From Actibacterium pelagium (GTDB taxonomy: Bacteria > Pseudomonadota > Alphaproteobacteria > Rhodobacterales > Rhodobacteraceae): a stretch of DNA of 64,000 bases. The translations under genes and the position numbers were made by a program. Positions 31,128-38,902 of this stretch are shown here, piece by piece (the first letter of the stretch is position 1; each line of letters starts with the position of its first letter). The notes below the pieces were generated by a model, which did no database searches, was not told where the DNA came from, and worked only from the letters and a program-made list of their open reading frames with translations. Location: NCBI RefSeq assembly GCF_002285415.1, contig NZ_NSBU01000007.1, positions 870,501 to 934,500 on the forward strand. The letters are read 5' to 3'.

Positions 31128-32438
31128 ATGACCGCCTCTACAACTGCTCTTCTTGATACGGCCTTTTGGGTAACCTCTGGGTCCATTGCCTTGCTTTTGG
31201 TGCTTTCCGCCTTCTTTTCGGGTTCGGAAACCGCCCTGACAGCGGCTTCGCGCGGTAAGCTGCGCAGCCTTGCGGACAAGGGCGACAAGGGCGCACAAAG
31301 CGCATTGGAGATCACCGAAGATAACGAGCGCCTGATCGGTTCTGTCCTTCTTGGCAACAACCTTGTGAACATCCTGTCGGCGTCGCTGGCGACGGCCCTG
31401 TTCACACGGCTATTCGGCGAAAGCGGCGTTGCGCTAGCAACGCTGATGATGACGGTCCTTGTTCTGGTCTTTGCCGAGGTGCTGCCCAAAACCTATGCCA
31501 TCACGAACCCCGAATCCGCGGCGTCGCGTGTGTCGCCGATCATCCGGATCGTGATCCTTGTATTCTCGCCGGTTGTGGCCGCTGTGCGAATGCTGGTCAG
31601 ACAGGTGCTGGCAGTGTTCGGCGTGAAAACTGACCCCGACACTCATATCCTTGCGCTGCAGGAAGAAATTGCTGGCGCGATCCAACTGGGCCACTCGGAA
31701 GGCGTTGTCGAAAAAGAACACCGCGACCGGATCCTGGGTGCGCTGGATCTTGGCGATCGCTACGTTGAAGAGATCATGCTTCACCGCTCTCAGATCGAAA
31801 TGCTGAACGTTGACGACGACGCGCGCACAATTCTGGAGCAGTGTCTTTCGTCAGCCCACACGCGTCTTCCAATCTACAAGGACGAGCCGGAAAACATCGT
31901 TGGCATCATCCATGCCAAGGATCTTCTGCGCGCGATGTACAAGCAGTTCGAAACCAACGCGGATGATTCCGACGCTCTGACCGCGTTCGACGTGATGGAC
32001 GTGGCGAAAGAGCCCTACTTTATTCCCGAGACGACATCTCTGGATGATCAGATGCACGAGTTCCTTCGTCGCCATACGCATTTCGCGCTGGTGGTTGACG
32101 AATACGGCGCGCTGCAGGGTCTGATCACGCTGGAAGACATTCTGGAAGAGATCGTGGGTGAGATCACCGACGAGTTCGATGAAGGCGAGGACCTTTCGAT
32201 TACCCGCACTCCCGAAGGTGATTTCATCATGGACGGCGGCACCACGATCCGCGACCTGAACCGCGCCTGTGATTGGTCTCTTCCGGATGACGAAGCCAAC
32301 ACGATCGCGGGGCTGGTCATCCACGAAGCGCAGATGATCCCCAGCAAGGGACAGGTCTTTTCGTTCCATGGCTACCGGTTCGAGGTTACCGGCCGCGAGG
32401 CCAACCGTCTGACAGAGTTGAAGATTCGACCGCTTTAG
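31128..32438 (+). CDS. CNNM/CorC-HlyC family membrane protein
   Basis: The 436-residue protein has a DUF21/CNNM transmembrane domain (residues about 10-190; LSAFFSGSETALTAASRGKL is the family opening), a tandem CBS pair (about 210-345; RLPIYKDEPENIVGIIHAKDL and ALVVDEYGALQGLITLEDILEEI), and a C-terminal CorC_HlyC domain. Members are linked to magnesium or cobalt efflux; the old hemolysin label is misleading. It converges with the unknown membrane protein gene with a four-base overlap. Confidence 0.9.
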   Translation: MTASTTALLDTAFWVTSGSIALLLVLSAFFSGSETALTAASRGKLRSLADKGDKGAQSALEITEDNERLIGSVLLGNNLVNILSASLATALFTRLFGESGVALATLMMTVLVLVFAEVLPKTYAITNPESAASRVSPIIRIVILVFSPVVAAVRMLVRQVLAVFGVKTDPDTHILALQEEIAGAIQLGHSEGVVEKEHRDRILGALDLGDRYVEEIMLHRSQIEMLNVDDDARTILEQCLSSAHTRLPIYKDEPENIVGIIHAKDLLRAMYKQFETNADDSDALTAFDVMDVAKEPYFIPETTSLDDQMHEFLRRHTHFALVVDEYGALQGLITLEDILEEIVGEITDEFDEGEDLSITRTPEGDFIMDGGTTIRDLNRACDWSLPDDEANTIAGLVIHEAQMIPSKGQVFSFHGYRFEVTGREANRLTELKIRPL

Positions 32439-33637
32439 GGTGTTTCGTTCAGTTCTTTTCGAAGGATGGATGGAATTGTCGCGACTTTTACGAATTCCAA
32501 AGTAACGCCATACATCGGCTTCGGCACCACATGGCCGAAGCCGTAAAAACCACTGATTAGCAGTCCGACGACCAAAGGTATTGGCTTGATTGGAACATTT
32601 GTCCAATCAGGCCGGTATTTCACAAATGCGACCAAGGCCACCAAGATAAGCCCGGTCACATGCAGGGCCATCCACCGACCCCAATCGACCGACATGACAT
32701 AAAGCGGCACCAACGGGATAGCTGAGGCGACATAGAGAAGTCGCAGTTTGTGTTTGTGCGGGGAGCTTCCCGTCGCAACAAACAGCGGGATCGAAATGAT
32801 CACGTAGCTGAACAAAACGACCAGTCCCGTCCCTTTGACCGCAAAGATCCACGCATTTTCACGCTGGTCGGATACCCCGTATTGGATCCAGTGAAAGATA
32901 CCGTCGCAAATGGCCGCTGATGCCCCGCGCGCCACCACCTGCTCGCACATGGTCTGACTTGAAGAGACGGCCGGAAAAAGTAGCGCGAAACCTAGACCGG
33001 TCAGCGAGACCATCCCGATTGCCGCGGCCCACATTATGATGCTGGCCCGTTCTGATAGACCTCCCAAGCAGATGGCAAAACCGATCAGCAGGAAGATTGA
33101 GAGGAACGCGTTCACCTCGTGAAATGCCACGGCAATCACGAAGATTGTGAAACTGAATAGAAGGGCGTTAGTGGGTTTCAAACGATCCGCTGCACACCCC
33201 AAAAGCGGTAAAAACGCGATGAAGCCCAAAATTTCTTTCCGAAAACCTGCATTGGGCTCGTAAACCCAAAAGGCCAGAAACGCTGGAGATAGCGCAAGCA
33301 AAAGCACCCGCTCTGAGACGCCTATATGAAGGACGGCCCGTAAGACGCCCCAGAAGACAATCAGAACCAAGGCTGCTTGGGCCGCGCAGACAAGCGCGAC
33401 CACGCCAATGCCGGTCACATCAGAGAGTAACAGGAAGAACTCGCCAGAAACGCCCCTGCGCACCGGCCCATCCGCAAAGCTGATCAGCCAGTCCGCTTGC
33501 TGCCAGGCCGTTCCACCGACCGACCACATGACGTAAAGTCGGGCCAACAGTATAGCCGCCCCTGCCCCGTAGACAGCCAATAGGACAGCACGTGGCCAAC
33601 CGGGCAGATGTCGGGAAGAGGCAGCTTGGCCCTGCAT
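32435..33637 (-). CDS. polytopic membrane protein of unknown function
   Basis: About ten hydrophobic helices are visible in 400 residues. Charged motifs sit at the membrane boundaries: DGPVRRGVSGEFF after the first helix, GFRKEILGF, FHEVNAF, and MSVDWGRWMALH. This arrangement of acidic and basic residues in loops of a multi-helix protein recalls lipid-linked sugar glycosyltransferases or glycan polymerases, but I cannot place it in a named family. ATG at 33637 is chosen over a TTG one codon earlier. It begins eight bases after the HerA-like gene, so the two are probably co-transcribed, and it converges with the CorC-type gene. Confidence 0.6.
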   Translation of the reverse strand: MQGQAASSRHLPGWPRAVLLAVYGAGAAILLARLYVMWSVGGTAWQQADWLISFADGPVRRGVSGEFFLLLSDVTGIGVVALVCAAQAALVLIVFWGVLRAVLHIGVSERVLLLALSPAFLAFWVYEPNAGFRKEILGFIAFLPLLGCAADRLKPTNALLFSFTIFVIAVAFHEVNAFLSIFLLIGFAICLGGLSERASIIMWAAAIGMVSLTGLGFALLFPAVSSSQTMCEQVVARGASAAICDGIFHWIQYGVSDQRENAWIFAVKGTGLVVLFSYVIISIPLFVATGSSPHKHKLRLLYVASAIPLVPLYVMSVDWGRWMALHVTGLILVALVAFVKYRPDWTNVPIKPIPLVVGLLISGFYGFGHVVPKPMYGVTLEFVKVATIPSILRKELNETP

Positions 33638-33645
33638 CAAATTTC

Positions 33646-35184
33646 TTACCGCCCTCTGAACAAACCGCCCAGAATGCCCCGAACAATACGGCGGCCCGTG
33701 GTTCCGGTCAGCTCTTTCACAACCATATCACCAATGGCCTTGCCAATTGTGTCGGGTTTGCGTGTCCGCCGAGACGTCGAACGGCTGACACGTGACCCGG
33801 AATACCGACGGCCAGCGCGGTATTCACGCTCTGCCGCGCGCAATTCTTCTTCTTGCTCTTCGGCGGCTTCGGCTTCTTTCGCGGCTTCCTCGGCGCGGGC
33901 TTGCAGTGCCTCAAAGGCAGAGTGTCGATCAACCCGTGTCTTGTATTTGGCGTCCAGCGGAGACGCCGCAATCACGGCGCCCCGTTCAGCCTTTGACAGT
34001 GGCCCCAATTGCGAAGACGGCGGACGGATCAGCGTACGCTCAACCACGCCGGGGACACCTTTGCGTTCCAGCATCGACGTCACGGCCTCGCCTACACCGA
34101 CCTCTCGGATCGCTTCTTCGGTGTCGAAGCGTGGGTTGTCACGATAAGTGTCCGCCGCCAGGCGAAGCTGCTTCTTGTCCTTGGCTGTAAAGGCGCGCAA
34201 AGCGTGTTGGACCCGGTTGCCAAGCTGACCAAGAATGTCCTCTGGCACGTCAGCGGGGTTCTGGGTGATGAAGTAAACCCCGACACCTTTTGACCGGATC
34301 AAACGTGCGACTTGTTCGACCTTGTCGACAAGCGCTTTCGGGGCGTCATCAAACAGCAAATGTGCTTCGTCAAAGAAGAACACCAGTTTGGGTTTGTCGG
34401 GATCACCCACTTCGGGCAGTTCTTCAAACAGTTCTGACAGAAGCCAAAGAAGAAAGGTCGCGTACAGGCGTGGGCTCGACATCAATTGATCTGCGGCCAG
34501 AATATTCACTTGGCCGCGCGCGTCTGCGCCAACCCGCATCAAATCTGCAAGCTCCAATGCCGGTTCGCCAAAGAAGTTGGTTCCACCTTCATTGTCCAAA
34601 ACCAGAAGGCGCCGCTGGATTGCCCCGATCGACGCGGTCGAGATGTTGCCATAACGCAGGGACAGCTCTTGCCGGTTCTCGCCAACCCAAACCAACAGCG
34701 ACTGAAGGTCTTTGAGATCCAGAAGCGGAAGACCCTGTTCATCGGCCAGCCGGAACGCAATGTTGACGATGCCTTCCTGAACCTCGGACAGGTCCAACAG
34801 GCGCGAGATCAACAGTGGGCCCATCTCGGCGACCGTGGTGCGAATGGGGTGCCCCTGCTCACCGAACAAATCCCAGAATGTCACGGGTGAGGCGCTGTAT
34901 TGCAGGTCCAGACCGATCGTATCTGCGCGTTTCATAAATGCATCGTGCAGTTTGAACTCTGCAGACCCGCTGGCCGCCAGGCCAGACAGGTCACCTTTGA
35001 CGTCAGACAGAAATACCGGAACACCCGCGTTCGAGAACCCTTCGGCCAGAATCTGAAGCGTCACGGTTTTCCCGGTACCGGTCGCGCCAGCGATAAGCCC
35101 ATGACGGTTGGCATAACCCAGCAACAAAGTCTGCGGATCGGCATAGCCGTCACCGCCGCCGCCAACAAAAATTCGGTCCGTCAT
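33646..35184 (-). CDS. HerA-like ATPase, DUF853 (YjgR) family
   Basis: The 512-residue protein starts MTDRIFVGGGGDGYADPQ and carries Walker A in GLIAGATGTGKTVTLQ, Walker B in LVFFFDEAHLLFDDAP, and the arginine-bearing ITQNPADVPEDILGQLGNRVQHALRAF, all typical of the DUF853/YjgR branch of HerA/FtsK ATPases. A glutamate-rich coiled coil (EEAAKEAEAAEEQEEEL) precedes a basic C-terminus. Such proteins have no firm function; a role in DNA or protein remodelling is inferred from the fold. AGGAGG precedes the ATG. Confidence 0.87.
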   Translation of the reverse strand: MTDRIFVGGGGDGYADPQTLLLGYANRHGLIAGATGTGKTVTLQILAEGFSNAGVPVFLSDVKGDLSGLAASGSAEFKLHDAFMKRADTIGLDLQYSASPVTFWDLFGEQGHPIRTTVAEMGPLLISRLLDLSEVQEGIVNIAFRLADEQGLPLLDLKDLQSLLVWVGENRQELSLRYGNISTASIGAIQRRLLVLDNEGGTNFFGEPALELADLMRVGADARGQVNILAADQLMSSPRLYATFLLWLLSELFEELPEVGDPDKPKLVFFFDEAHLLFDDAPKALVDKVEQVARLIRSKGVGVYFITQNPADVPEDILGQLGNRVQHALRAFTAKDKKQLRLAADTYRDNPRFDTEEAIREVGVGEAVTSMLERKGVPGVVERTLIRPPSSQLGPLSKAERGAVIAASPLDAKYKTRVDRHSAFEALQARAEEAAKEAEAAEEQEEELRAAEREYRAGRRYSGSRVSRSTSRRTRKPDTIGKAIGDMVVKELTGTTGRRIVRGILGGLFRGR

Positions 35185-35244
35185 GATGACCTCCTGTCAC
35201 AAAAGTACGCGAGTACGATAGTTTCTTAACCAAGTTGCGTAAGT

Positions 35245-35335
35245 CTAGCTTTGTTTCCGAGACGTTCACAGACACGTTTCGGTATTTTCCCTCCCTGTTG
35301 GTCTGGCCGTGTCCTTTGTGGCACGGCCCTTTTTC
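35245..35335 (+). ncRNA. candidate small RNA 1
   Basis: No coding frame is evident here. An 8-bp hairpin (35258-35265 with 35274-35281, loop of 8) is followed by an unpaired C/U-rich stretch CCCTCCCTG and then a rho-independent terminator (35305-35335). The terminator points rightward although no plus-strand gene ends nearby, so it must serve a short independent transcript. The 5' end is a guess because no strong promoter was recognised. The CCTCC segment could pair with ribosome-binding sites, as in other alphaproteobacterial sRNAs. Confidence 0.45.
35305..35335 (+). terminator. rho-independent terminator of candidate sRNA 1
   Basis: GGCCGTG (35305-35311) pairs with CACGGCC (35322-35328), followed by CTTTTT. 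It is an orphan with respect to coding genes. Confidence 0.65.
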
Positions 35336-35388
35336 CGCGACTAACAGACTGCCTGTAAACTTATTGATTGAATTAGAAAAATTCTCTG

Positions 35389-35417
35389 TTGACGACCGCT
35401 AACAAACTTCTTAGCCT
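35389..35417 (+). promoter_or_regulatory. possible promoter of candidate sRNA 2
   Basis: TTGACG at 35389-35394 is a good -35 element; with a 16-17 base spacer the -10 would be TTAGCC/TAGCCT (35411-35417), which is weak. Transcription would begin near 35424. Confidence 0.35.
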
Positions 35418-35423
35418 CCACCC

Positions 35424-35504
35424 CAATGATGAAGTCGGCCAGTCCGACGGGGAGAAAAAAATCATTCAAAAAGAGCCCGTTCGCGTGGCTCTTTTTGTTT
35501 TTTT
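35424..35504 (+). ncRNA. candidate small RNA 2, nested stem plus terminator
   Basis: AATGAT (35425-35430) pairs with ATCATT (35461-35466) and encloses a GTCGG/CCGAC hairpin (35433-35437 with 35443-35447). A strong terminator hairpin follows at once. With the TTGACG element upstream this gives a compact, fully structured transcript of about 80 nt. The sequence is AT-rich with no start codon and ribosome-binding site pair, so a coding role is unlikely. I do not recognise it as a known family; it is not 6S, SRP RNA or tmRNA. Confidence 0.5.
35468..35504 (+). terminator. strong rho-independent terminator of candidate sRNA 2
   Basis: AAAAAGAGCC (35468-35477) pairs with GGCTCTTTTT (35487-35496) over a 9-nt loop and is followed by GTTTTTTT. 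This is the strongest intrinsic terminator in the window. Confidence 0.8.
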
Positions 35505-35551
35505 AGCCCTCACTGATCAAGCTGCGGAATCCCGCTGATATTCAGGTTTAG

Positions 35552-35575
35552 TGCCCTGACAGTACCTTCAGGGCA
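35552..35575 (+). promoter_or_regulatory. palindrome CCCTGA-N8-TCAGGG before the IalB-like gene
   Basis: TGCCCTGA (35552-35559) and TCAGGGCA (35568-35575) form a perfect 8-bp inverted repeat with loop CAGTACCT, 45 bp before the ialB-like start. The core differs in only three of 20 positions from the palindrome at 41482-41501 before the VIT transporter, suggesting a common regulator or RNA element. Its ATG at 35575 also opens a 17-codon basic frame that ends over the ialB-like start codon; whether it is translated is unclear. Confidence 0.5.
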
Positions 35576-35620
35576 TGGTAAAGAAGCTTGAAAAGATCCA
35601 ACAAAGGTACCGCAGAAAAA

Positions 35621-36202
35621 ATGCGTAAATTCACAACTACTCTAGCCGCACTGGCGATTGGAACGACTGCCGTTTTCGCGCAGGACACCACGCCCGAAGC
35701 TGAGACCACTGCAGAGCAGACCGAAACCACACCCGAAATTGGCGCGACCTATATCAAAGAGGAAAACGGCGAATGGACGCTTCGGTGTGCGCGTGCGCCG
35801 ATCGGGCAAACCGATCCTTGCGACATGTTCCAGCTTTTGACCAACCCGGAAGGTCAGGCCGTGGCCGAGGTATCCGTGCAAACGCTGAATGCCTCGGGCG
35901 AGTTTATTGCGGACCTCGTTATCATCGCGCCCCTGGGCCTACTGCTGCCCGCCGGCGTGCAGGTTAAGATCGACGGCCGTGACGCCGGACGTATCCCGTT
36001 CATTGTCTGCAATAAGAATAGCTGTGTGGCCAAGGCCGGCCTGAAAGAAGCAGACGTTCAAGCGCTGAAAGCCGGTAATGTCACTCAGCTGGCGTTCGTC
36101 CCTGCTGACCGGAGCCTTTCGCCATTCGGAGGAGATATTTCGCTGACTGGCTTCACGGCAAGCTTTAATAAATTGCCTGAGCCGAAAGCAGCTGCGCAGT
36201 AA
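35621..36202 (+). CDS. invasion-associated locus B (IalB) family protein
   Basis: The 193-residue protein has a signal peptide (MRKFTTTLAALAIGTTAVFA), an acidic Thr/Glu-rich linker, and the IalB domain with WTLRCARAPIGQTDPCDMFQLL and a conserved C-terminal cysteine pair in FIVCNKNSCVAKAGL. IalB proteins were named in Bartonella but are widespread in free-living Alphaproteobacteria as periplasmic or surface proteins of unclear role. The ATG at 35621 gives the intact signal peptide; the extension to 35588 does not. A terminator follows. Confidence 0.85.
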   Translation: MRKFTTTLAALAIGTTAVFAQDTTPEAETTAEQTETTPEIGATYIKEENGEWTLRCARAPIGQTDPCDMFQLLTNPEGQAVAEVSVQTLNASGEFIADLVIIAPLGLLLPAGVQVKIDGRDAGRIPFIVCNKNSCVAKAGLKEADVQALKAGNVTQLAFVPADRSLSPFGGDISLTGFTASFNKLPEPKAAAQ

Positions 36203-36223
36203 TTCGGCCTTTTAGGAAAAATG

Positions 36224-36252
36224 CGCCGCCCTTATTTAGGGCGGCGTTTTTT
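36224..36252 (+). terminator. rho-independent terminator after the IalB-like gene
   Basis: CGCCGCCCT (36224-36232) pairs with AGGGCGGCG (36238-36246) over a 5-nt loop, followed by six T. The convergent fabF-type gene ends three bases later. Confidence 0.8.
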
Positions 36253-36254
36253 AT

Positions 36255-37463
36255 TTAGGCCGCGCGCAGGGCCAGAACTGCGTTCAATCCACCGAAGGCA
36301 AATGCATTGCTGATCGCCACGTCGATCTTGGCTTCACGTGCTTCATTTGGAACCACATCCAGCGCACATTCAGGATCTTGTTCTTCGTAATTGACGGTCG
36401 GTGCTACAACACCGTCCTTCAACGCCATCACACAAGCTAAAAGCTCAATCGCGCCAGTGCCGCCGATCAGGTGGCCGTGCATCGACTTGGTCGACGAAAT
36501 CAGCAATTCGTCGGCGTGATGCCCAAAGACATCAACCACGGCGGCACATTCTGTTTTGTCATTCGCAGCGGTCCCGGTTCCGTGAGCGTTGATATAACCC
36601 ACCTCTTCGGGGTTCAGGCCCGCGTCTTTGACGGCGCCCGAAATTGCTCTGGCCGCGCCCTGTTTGGAGGGCATGACAATATCCGAAGCATCGGCTGTCA
36701 TGGCAAAACCAATGACTTCAGCCAAAATCTCTGCTCCGCGCGCTTTGGCGTGCTCGTACTCTTCGAAAACGAAGATCCCCGCGCCTTCGCCCTGCACCAT
36801 TCCATTACGGTTCGCCGAGAACGGACGGCACGCATCTTTGGACATTACACGAAGACCTTCCCAGGCCTTGATACCACCGAAGCACAGCATGCTTTCCGAA
36901 CCGCCGGTGATCATCACGGGCGTCTGCCCGGACCGGACCATCTGATAGGCCTGCCCCATCGCGTGGTTCGACGATGCACAGGCCGTCGCCACGGTAAAGC
37001 TTGGCCCCATCAGGTTATGGGTCATCGAGATATGACTGGTCGCCGCGTTGTTCATCAACCGAGGAACAACAAACGGGTGCACGCGGTTTTTACCCTCTTC
37101 GTACACGGTTCTGAAGTTGTCATCCGAGGTCGACAGACCGCCACCTGCGGTTCCGACCACAACTCCTGCCTTCAAGGCAAGCTCGCCATCGAAGGTCAGT
37201 CCCGATTGATCGATCGCTTCTTTAGCGGCAAGCAATGCGAACTGGGTGAAACGGTCATAAAGGCCGATCTGCTGGCGGGTATAATGGTCTTCGGGGTTAA
37301 ACCCTTTAACCTGCCCGCCAATCTTGATCGAAAGACGGTCGACGTCGCGAATATCGATCGGGCCAATACCGCATTGGCCTTCGCGCATCGCGCCCATCAC
37401 GGCGTCGGCGCTGTGTCCAAGAGCACAGATTGCGCCCTGCCCTGTAATGACTACGCGCTTCAT
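36255..37463 (-). CDS. fabF: beta-ketoacyl-ACP synthase, FabF type
   Basis: The enzyme condenses malonyl-ACP with acyl-ACP. The 402-residue thiolase-fold protein shows the nucleophile Cys162 in TVATACASSNHAMG, and the two histidines in INAHGTGTAANDKTE and KSMHGHLIGGTGAIE. It overlaps the acp stop by four bases and follows lpxD, so it is probably a dedicated condensing enzyme for lipid A acyl chains and not the main FabF of fatty acid synthesis. This mirrors the acpXL-type clusters of rhizobia in content, but it is shorter. The main cellular fabF is not in this window. Confidence 0.88.
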   Translation of the reverse strand: MKRVVITGQGAICALGHSADAVMGAMREGQCGIGPIDIRDVDRLSIKIGGQVKGFNPEDHYTRQQIGLYDRFTQFALLAAKEAIDQSGLTFDGELALKAGVVVGTAGGGLSTSDDNFRTVYEEGKNRVHPFVVPRLMNNAATSHISMTHNLMGPSFTVATACASSNHAMGQAYQMVRSGQTPVMITGGSESMLCFGGIKAWEGLRVMSKDACRPFSANRNGMVQGEGAGIFVFEEYEHAKARGAEILAEVIGFAMTADASDIVMPSKQGAARAISGAVKDAGLNPEEVGYINAHGTGTAANDKTECAAVVDVFGHHADELLISSTKSMHGHLIGGTGAIELLACVMALKDGVVAPTVNYEEQDPECALDVVPNEAREAKIDVAISNAFAFGGLNAVLALRAA

Positions 37464-37726
37464 GCGTCTTTTTGGGCCACTAGCTCTGTGATTGCCGCAA
37501 CTATGCTGGCAACCGAAGAAATATCGAAATCGCTTTGCTCAGGATCGTTCGCGTTGAAGGGAACCTGAATGTCGAACGCCTCTTCAATTGCGAAGATCGA
37601 TTCGACCAGTCCAAGACTATCGATTCCCAGATCTTCCAGCGTGCTTTCCATGGTCACGTCAGCGACGTCCATGACTGCCTGCTCAGCGATGATCTCGATC
37701 ACCTTGTCTTTGATGCTGTCCGACAT
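37460..37726 (-). CDS. acyl carrier protein, specialised
   Basis: The 88-residue protein carries the phosphopantetheine attachment site DLGIDSLGLVESIFAIEE with Ser37. It is longer than the standard ACP and has an unusual insertion, VPFNANDPEQSDFDISS. Its operon with lpxD and a FabF-type synthase suggests it carries 3-hydroxyacyl chains for lipid A; this is inferred from context. GGAGG precedes the ATG. Confidence 0.88.
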   Translation of the reverse strand: MSDSIKDKVIEIIAEQAVMDVADVTMESTLEDLGIDSLGLVESIFAIEEAFDIQVPFNANDPEQSDFDISSVASIVAAITELVAQKDA

Positions 37727-37757
37727 GCCCTGTCCTCCATGCGATTTGCCATGTGAT

Positions 37758-38849
37758 TTAGTCGTTCTGATCGCTCTTGGAAACTGCTTTCTGCAATTTG
37801 GCGACCTGCGACATCAATCGCGGTAGGCGACGCAAGGCTTTATACGTCTCTACATGGCTTTGCATTTTCATAGCCGGGTAACCCAGCATTGCCCGACCCT
37901 TGGGGACGTTTGAAAGAATCATGGTCCCTGCCCCGGCAATCACCGCGTCCCCCACGATCAGATTGTCGACCACGCCGACCTGACCACCTAGGACAACATT
38001 GTCGCCAATCCGGGTAGATCCCGCGACACCAACCTGTCCGCACAAAAGACAATCCTGCCCAATCTGGACGTTGTGACCAACCTGAACGAGGTTATCGATC
38101 TTCGTCCCCGATCCGATACGGGTGGCGCGGATTGTCCCGCGGTCGATCGTGGTGTTCGCGCCGATTTCGACATCGTCCCCGATCTCTACCGAACCGATCG
38201 AATGAATCCGGACCCAGCCTTGCTGCTCTGCATCTCCGGCGTCGCCAAGGGTTTCGCGTACGTTCTCTACGGCGGACTTCTCCGGTGTGACGAAGGAAAA
38301 CCCGTCAGCCCCAATGACCGCGCCGGGTTGAGCAATGAAGCGATCACCGATCTGAACCTCGGCGCCAATTCGAGCGCCCTGCAAAAGCAATGCGTCATCG
38401 CCAATCTGCGCCCCATCCGTGATGCTGACATGGCTGGCGATCCGCGCATTAGCGCCGATCTTCACACCCGAAGCGATCACTACGAAGGGACCGATAGCTG
38501 CGTTCTCACCGATCTTTGCATCTGGGGCAACGACTGCGCTTGGATGGATACCGGGTGCAATCTGTGGCCCCGCATCCATCAGCTGGGTCAATCCCGACAT
38601 GGCATAGCGAGGACGCGGTACATAGATCGCGCCTTTAAGGCCAAGCGATTGCCAATCGGCGCCATCCCACAGGATGGCGGCCTCGGCCTGCCCGAATGTA
38701 AGCCCAACTGCGTATTTTGGTGACATGGCAAGCGCAAGGTCGTTCGGACCCGCCTCTGCCGGTTCGGCAGGACGCAGAACAGTCAGGCCCGCGTCTCCTT
38801 CGACCCGGGCCCCAAGTGCATCCGCAATTTGTTGCAGAGTATAAGCCAT
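37758..38849 (-). CDS. lpxD: UDP-3-O-acylglucosamine N-acyltransferase LpxD
   Basis: LpxD adds the N-linked 3-hydroxyacyl chain to UDP-3-O-acylglucosamine, the third lipid A step. The 363-residue protein has the uridine-binding N-terminal domain ([18 protein letters not shown]), then a long hexapeptide-repeat beta helix ([20 protein letters not shown]) with the catalytic histidine region [13 protein letters not shown], and a C-terminal helix. In many bacteria lpxD lies beside bamA-fabZ-lpxA; here it is 15 kb away with its own ACP and condensing enzyme. Confidence 0.95.
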   Translation of the reverse strand: MAYTLQQIADALGARVEGDAGLTVLRPAEPAEAGPNDLALAMSPKYAVGLTFGQAEAAILWDGADWQSLGLKGAIYVPRPRYAMSGLTQLMDAGPQIAPGIHPSAVVAPDAKIGENAAIGPFVVIASGVKIGANARIASHVSITDGAQIGDDALLLQGARIGAEVQIGDRFIAQPGAVIGADGFSFVTPEKSAVENVRETLGDAGDAEQQGWVRIHSIGSVEIGDDVEIGANTTIDRGTIRATRIGSGTKIDNLVQVGHNVQIGQDCLLCGQVGVAGSTRIGDNVVLGGQVGVVDNLIVGDAVIAGAGTMILSNVPKGRAMLGYPAMKMQSHVETYKALRRLPRLMSQVAKLQKAVSKSDQND

Positions 38850-38902
38850 AGACTTCCCCCAATAAGCCGGTGGCGTTTTGTCACCCGGCTGTTGAGGAGT
38901 AT

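Noticed and set aside
36471-37568. 365-codon plus-strand frame opposite the FabF-type gene
   Set aside because: Antisense to a motif-complete ketoacyl synthase; no plausible protein family.
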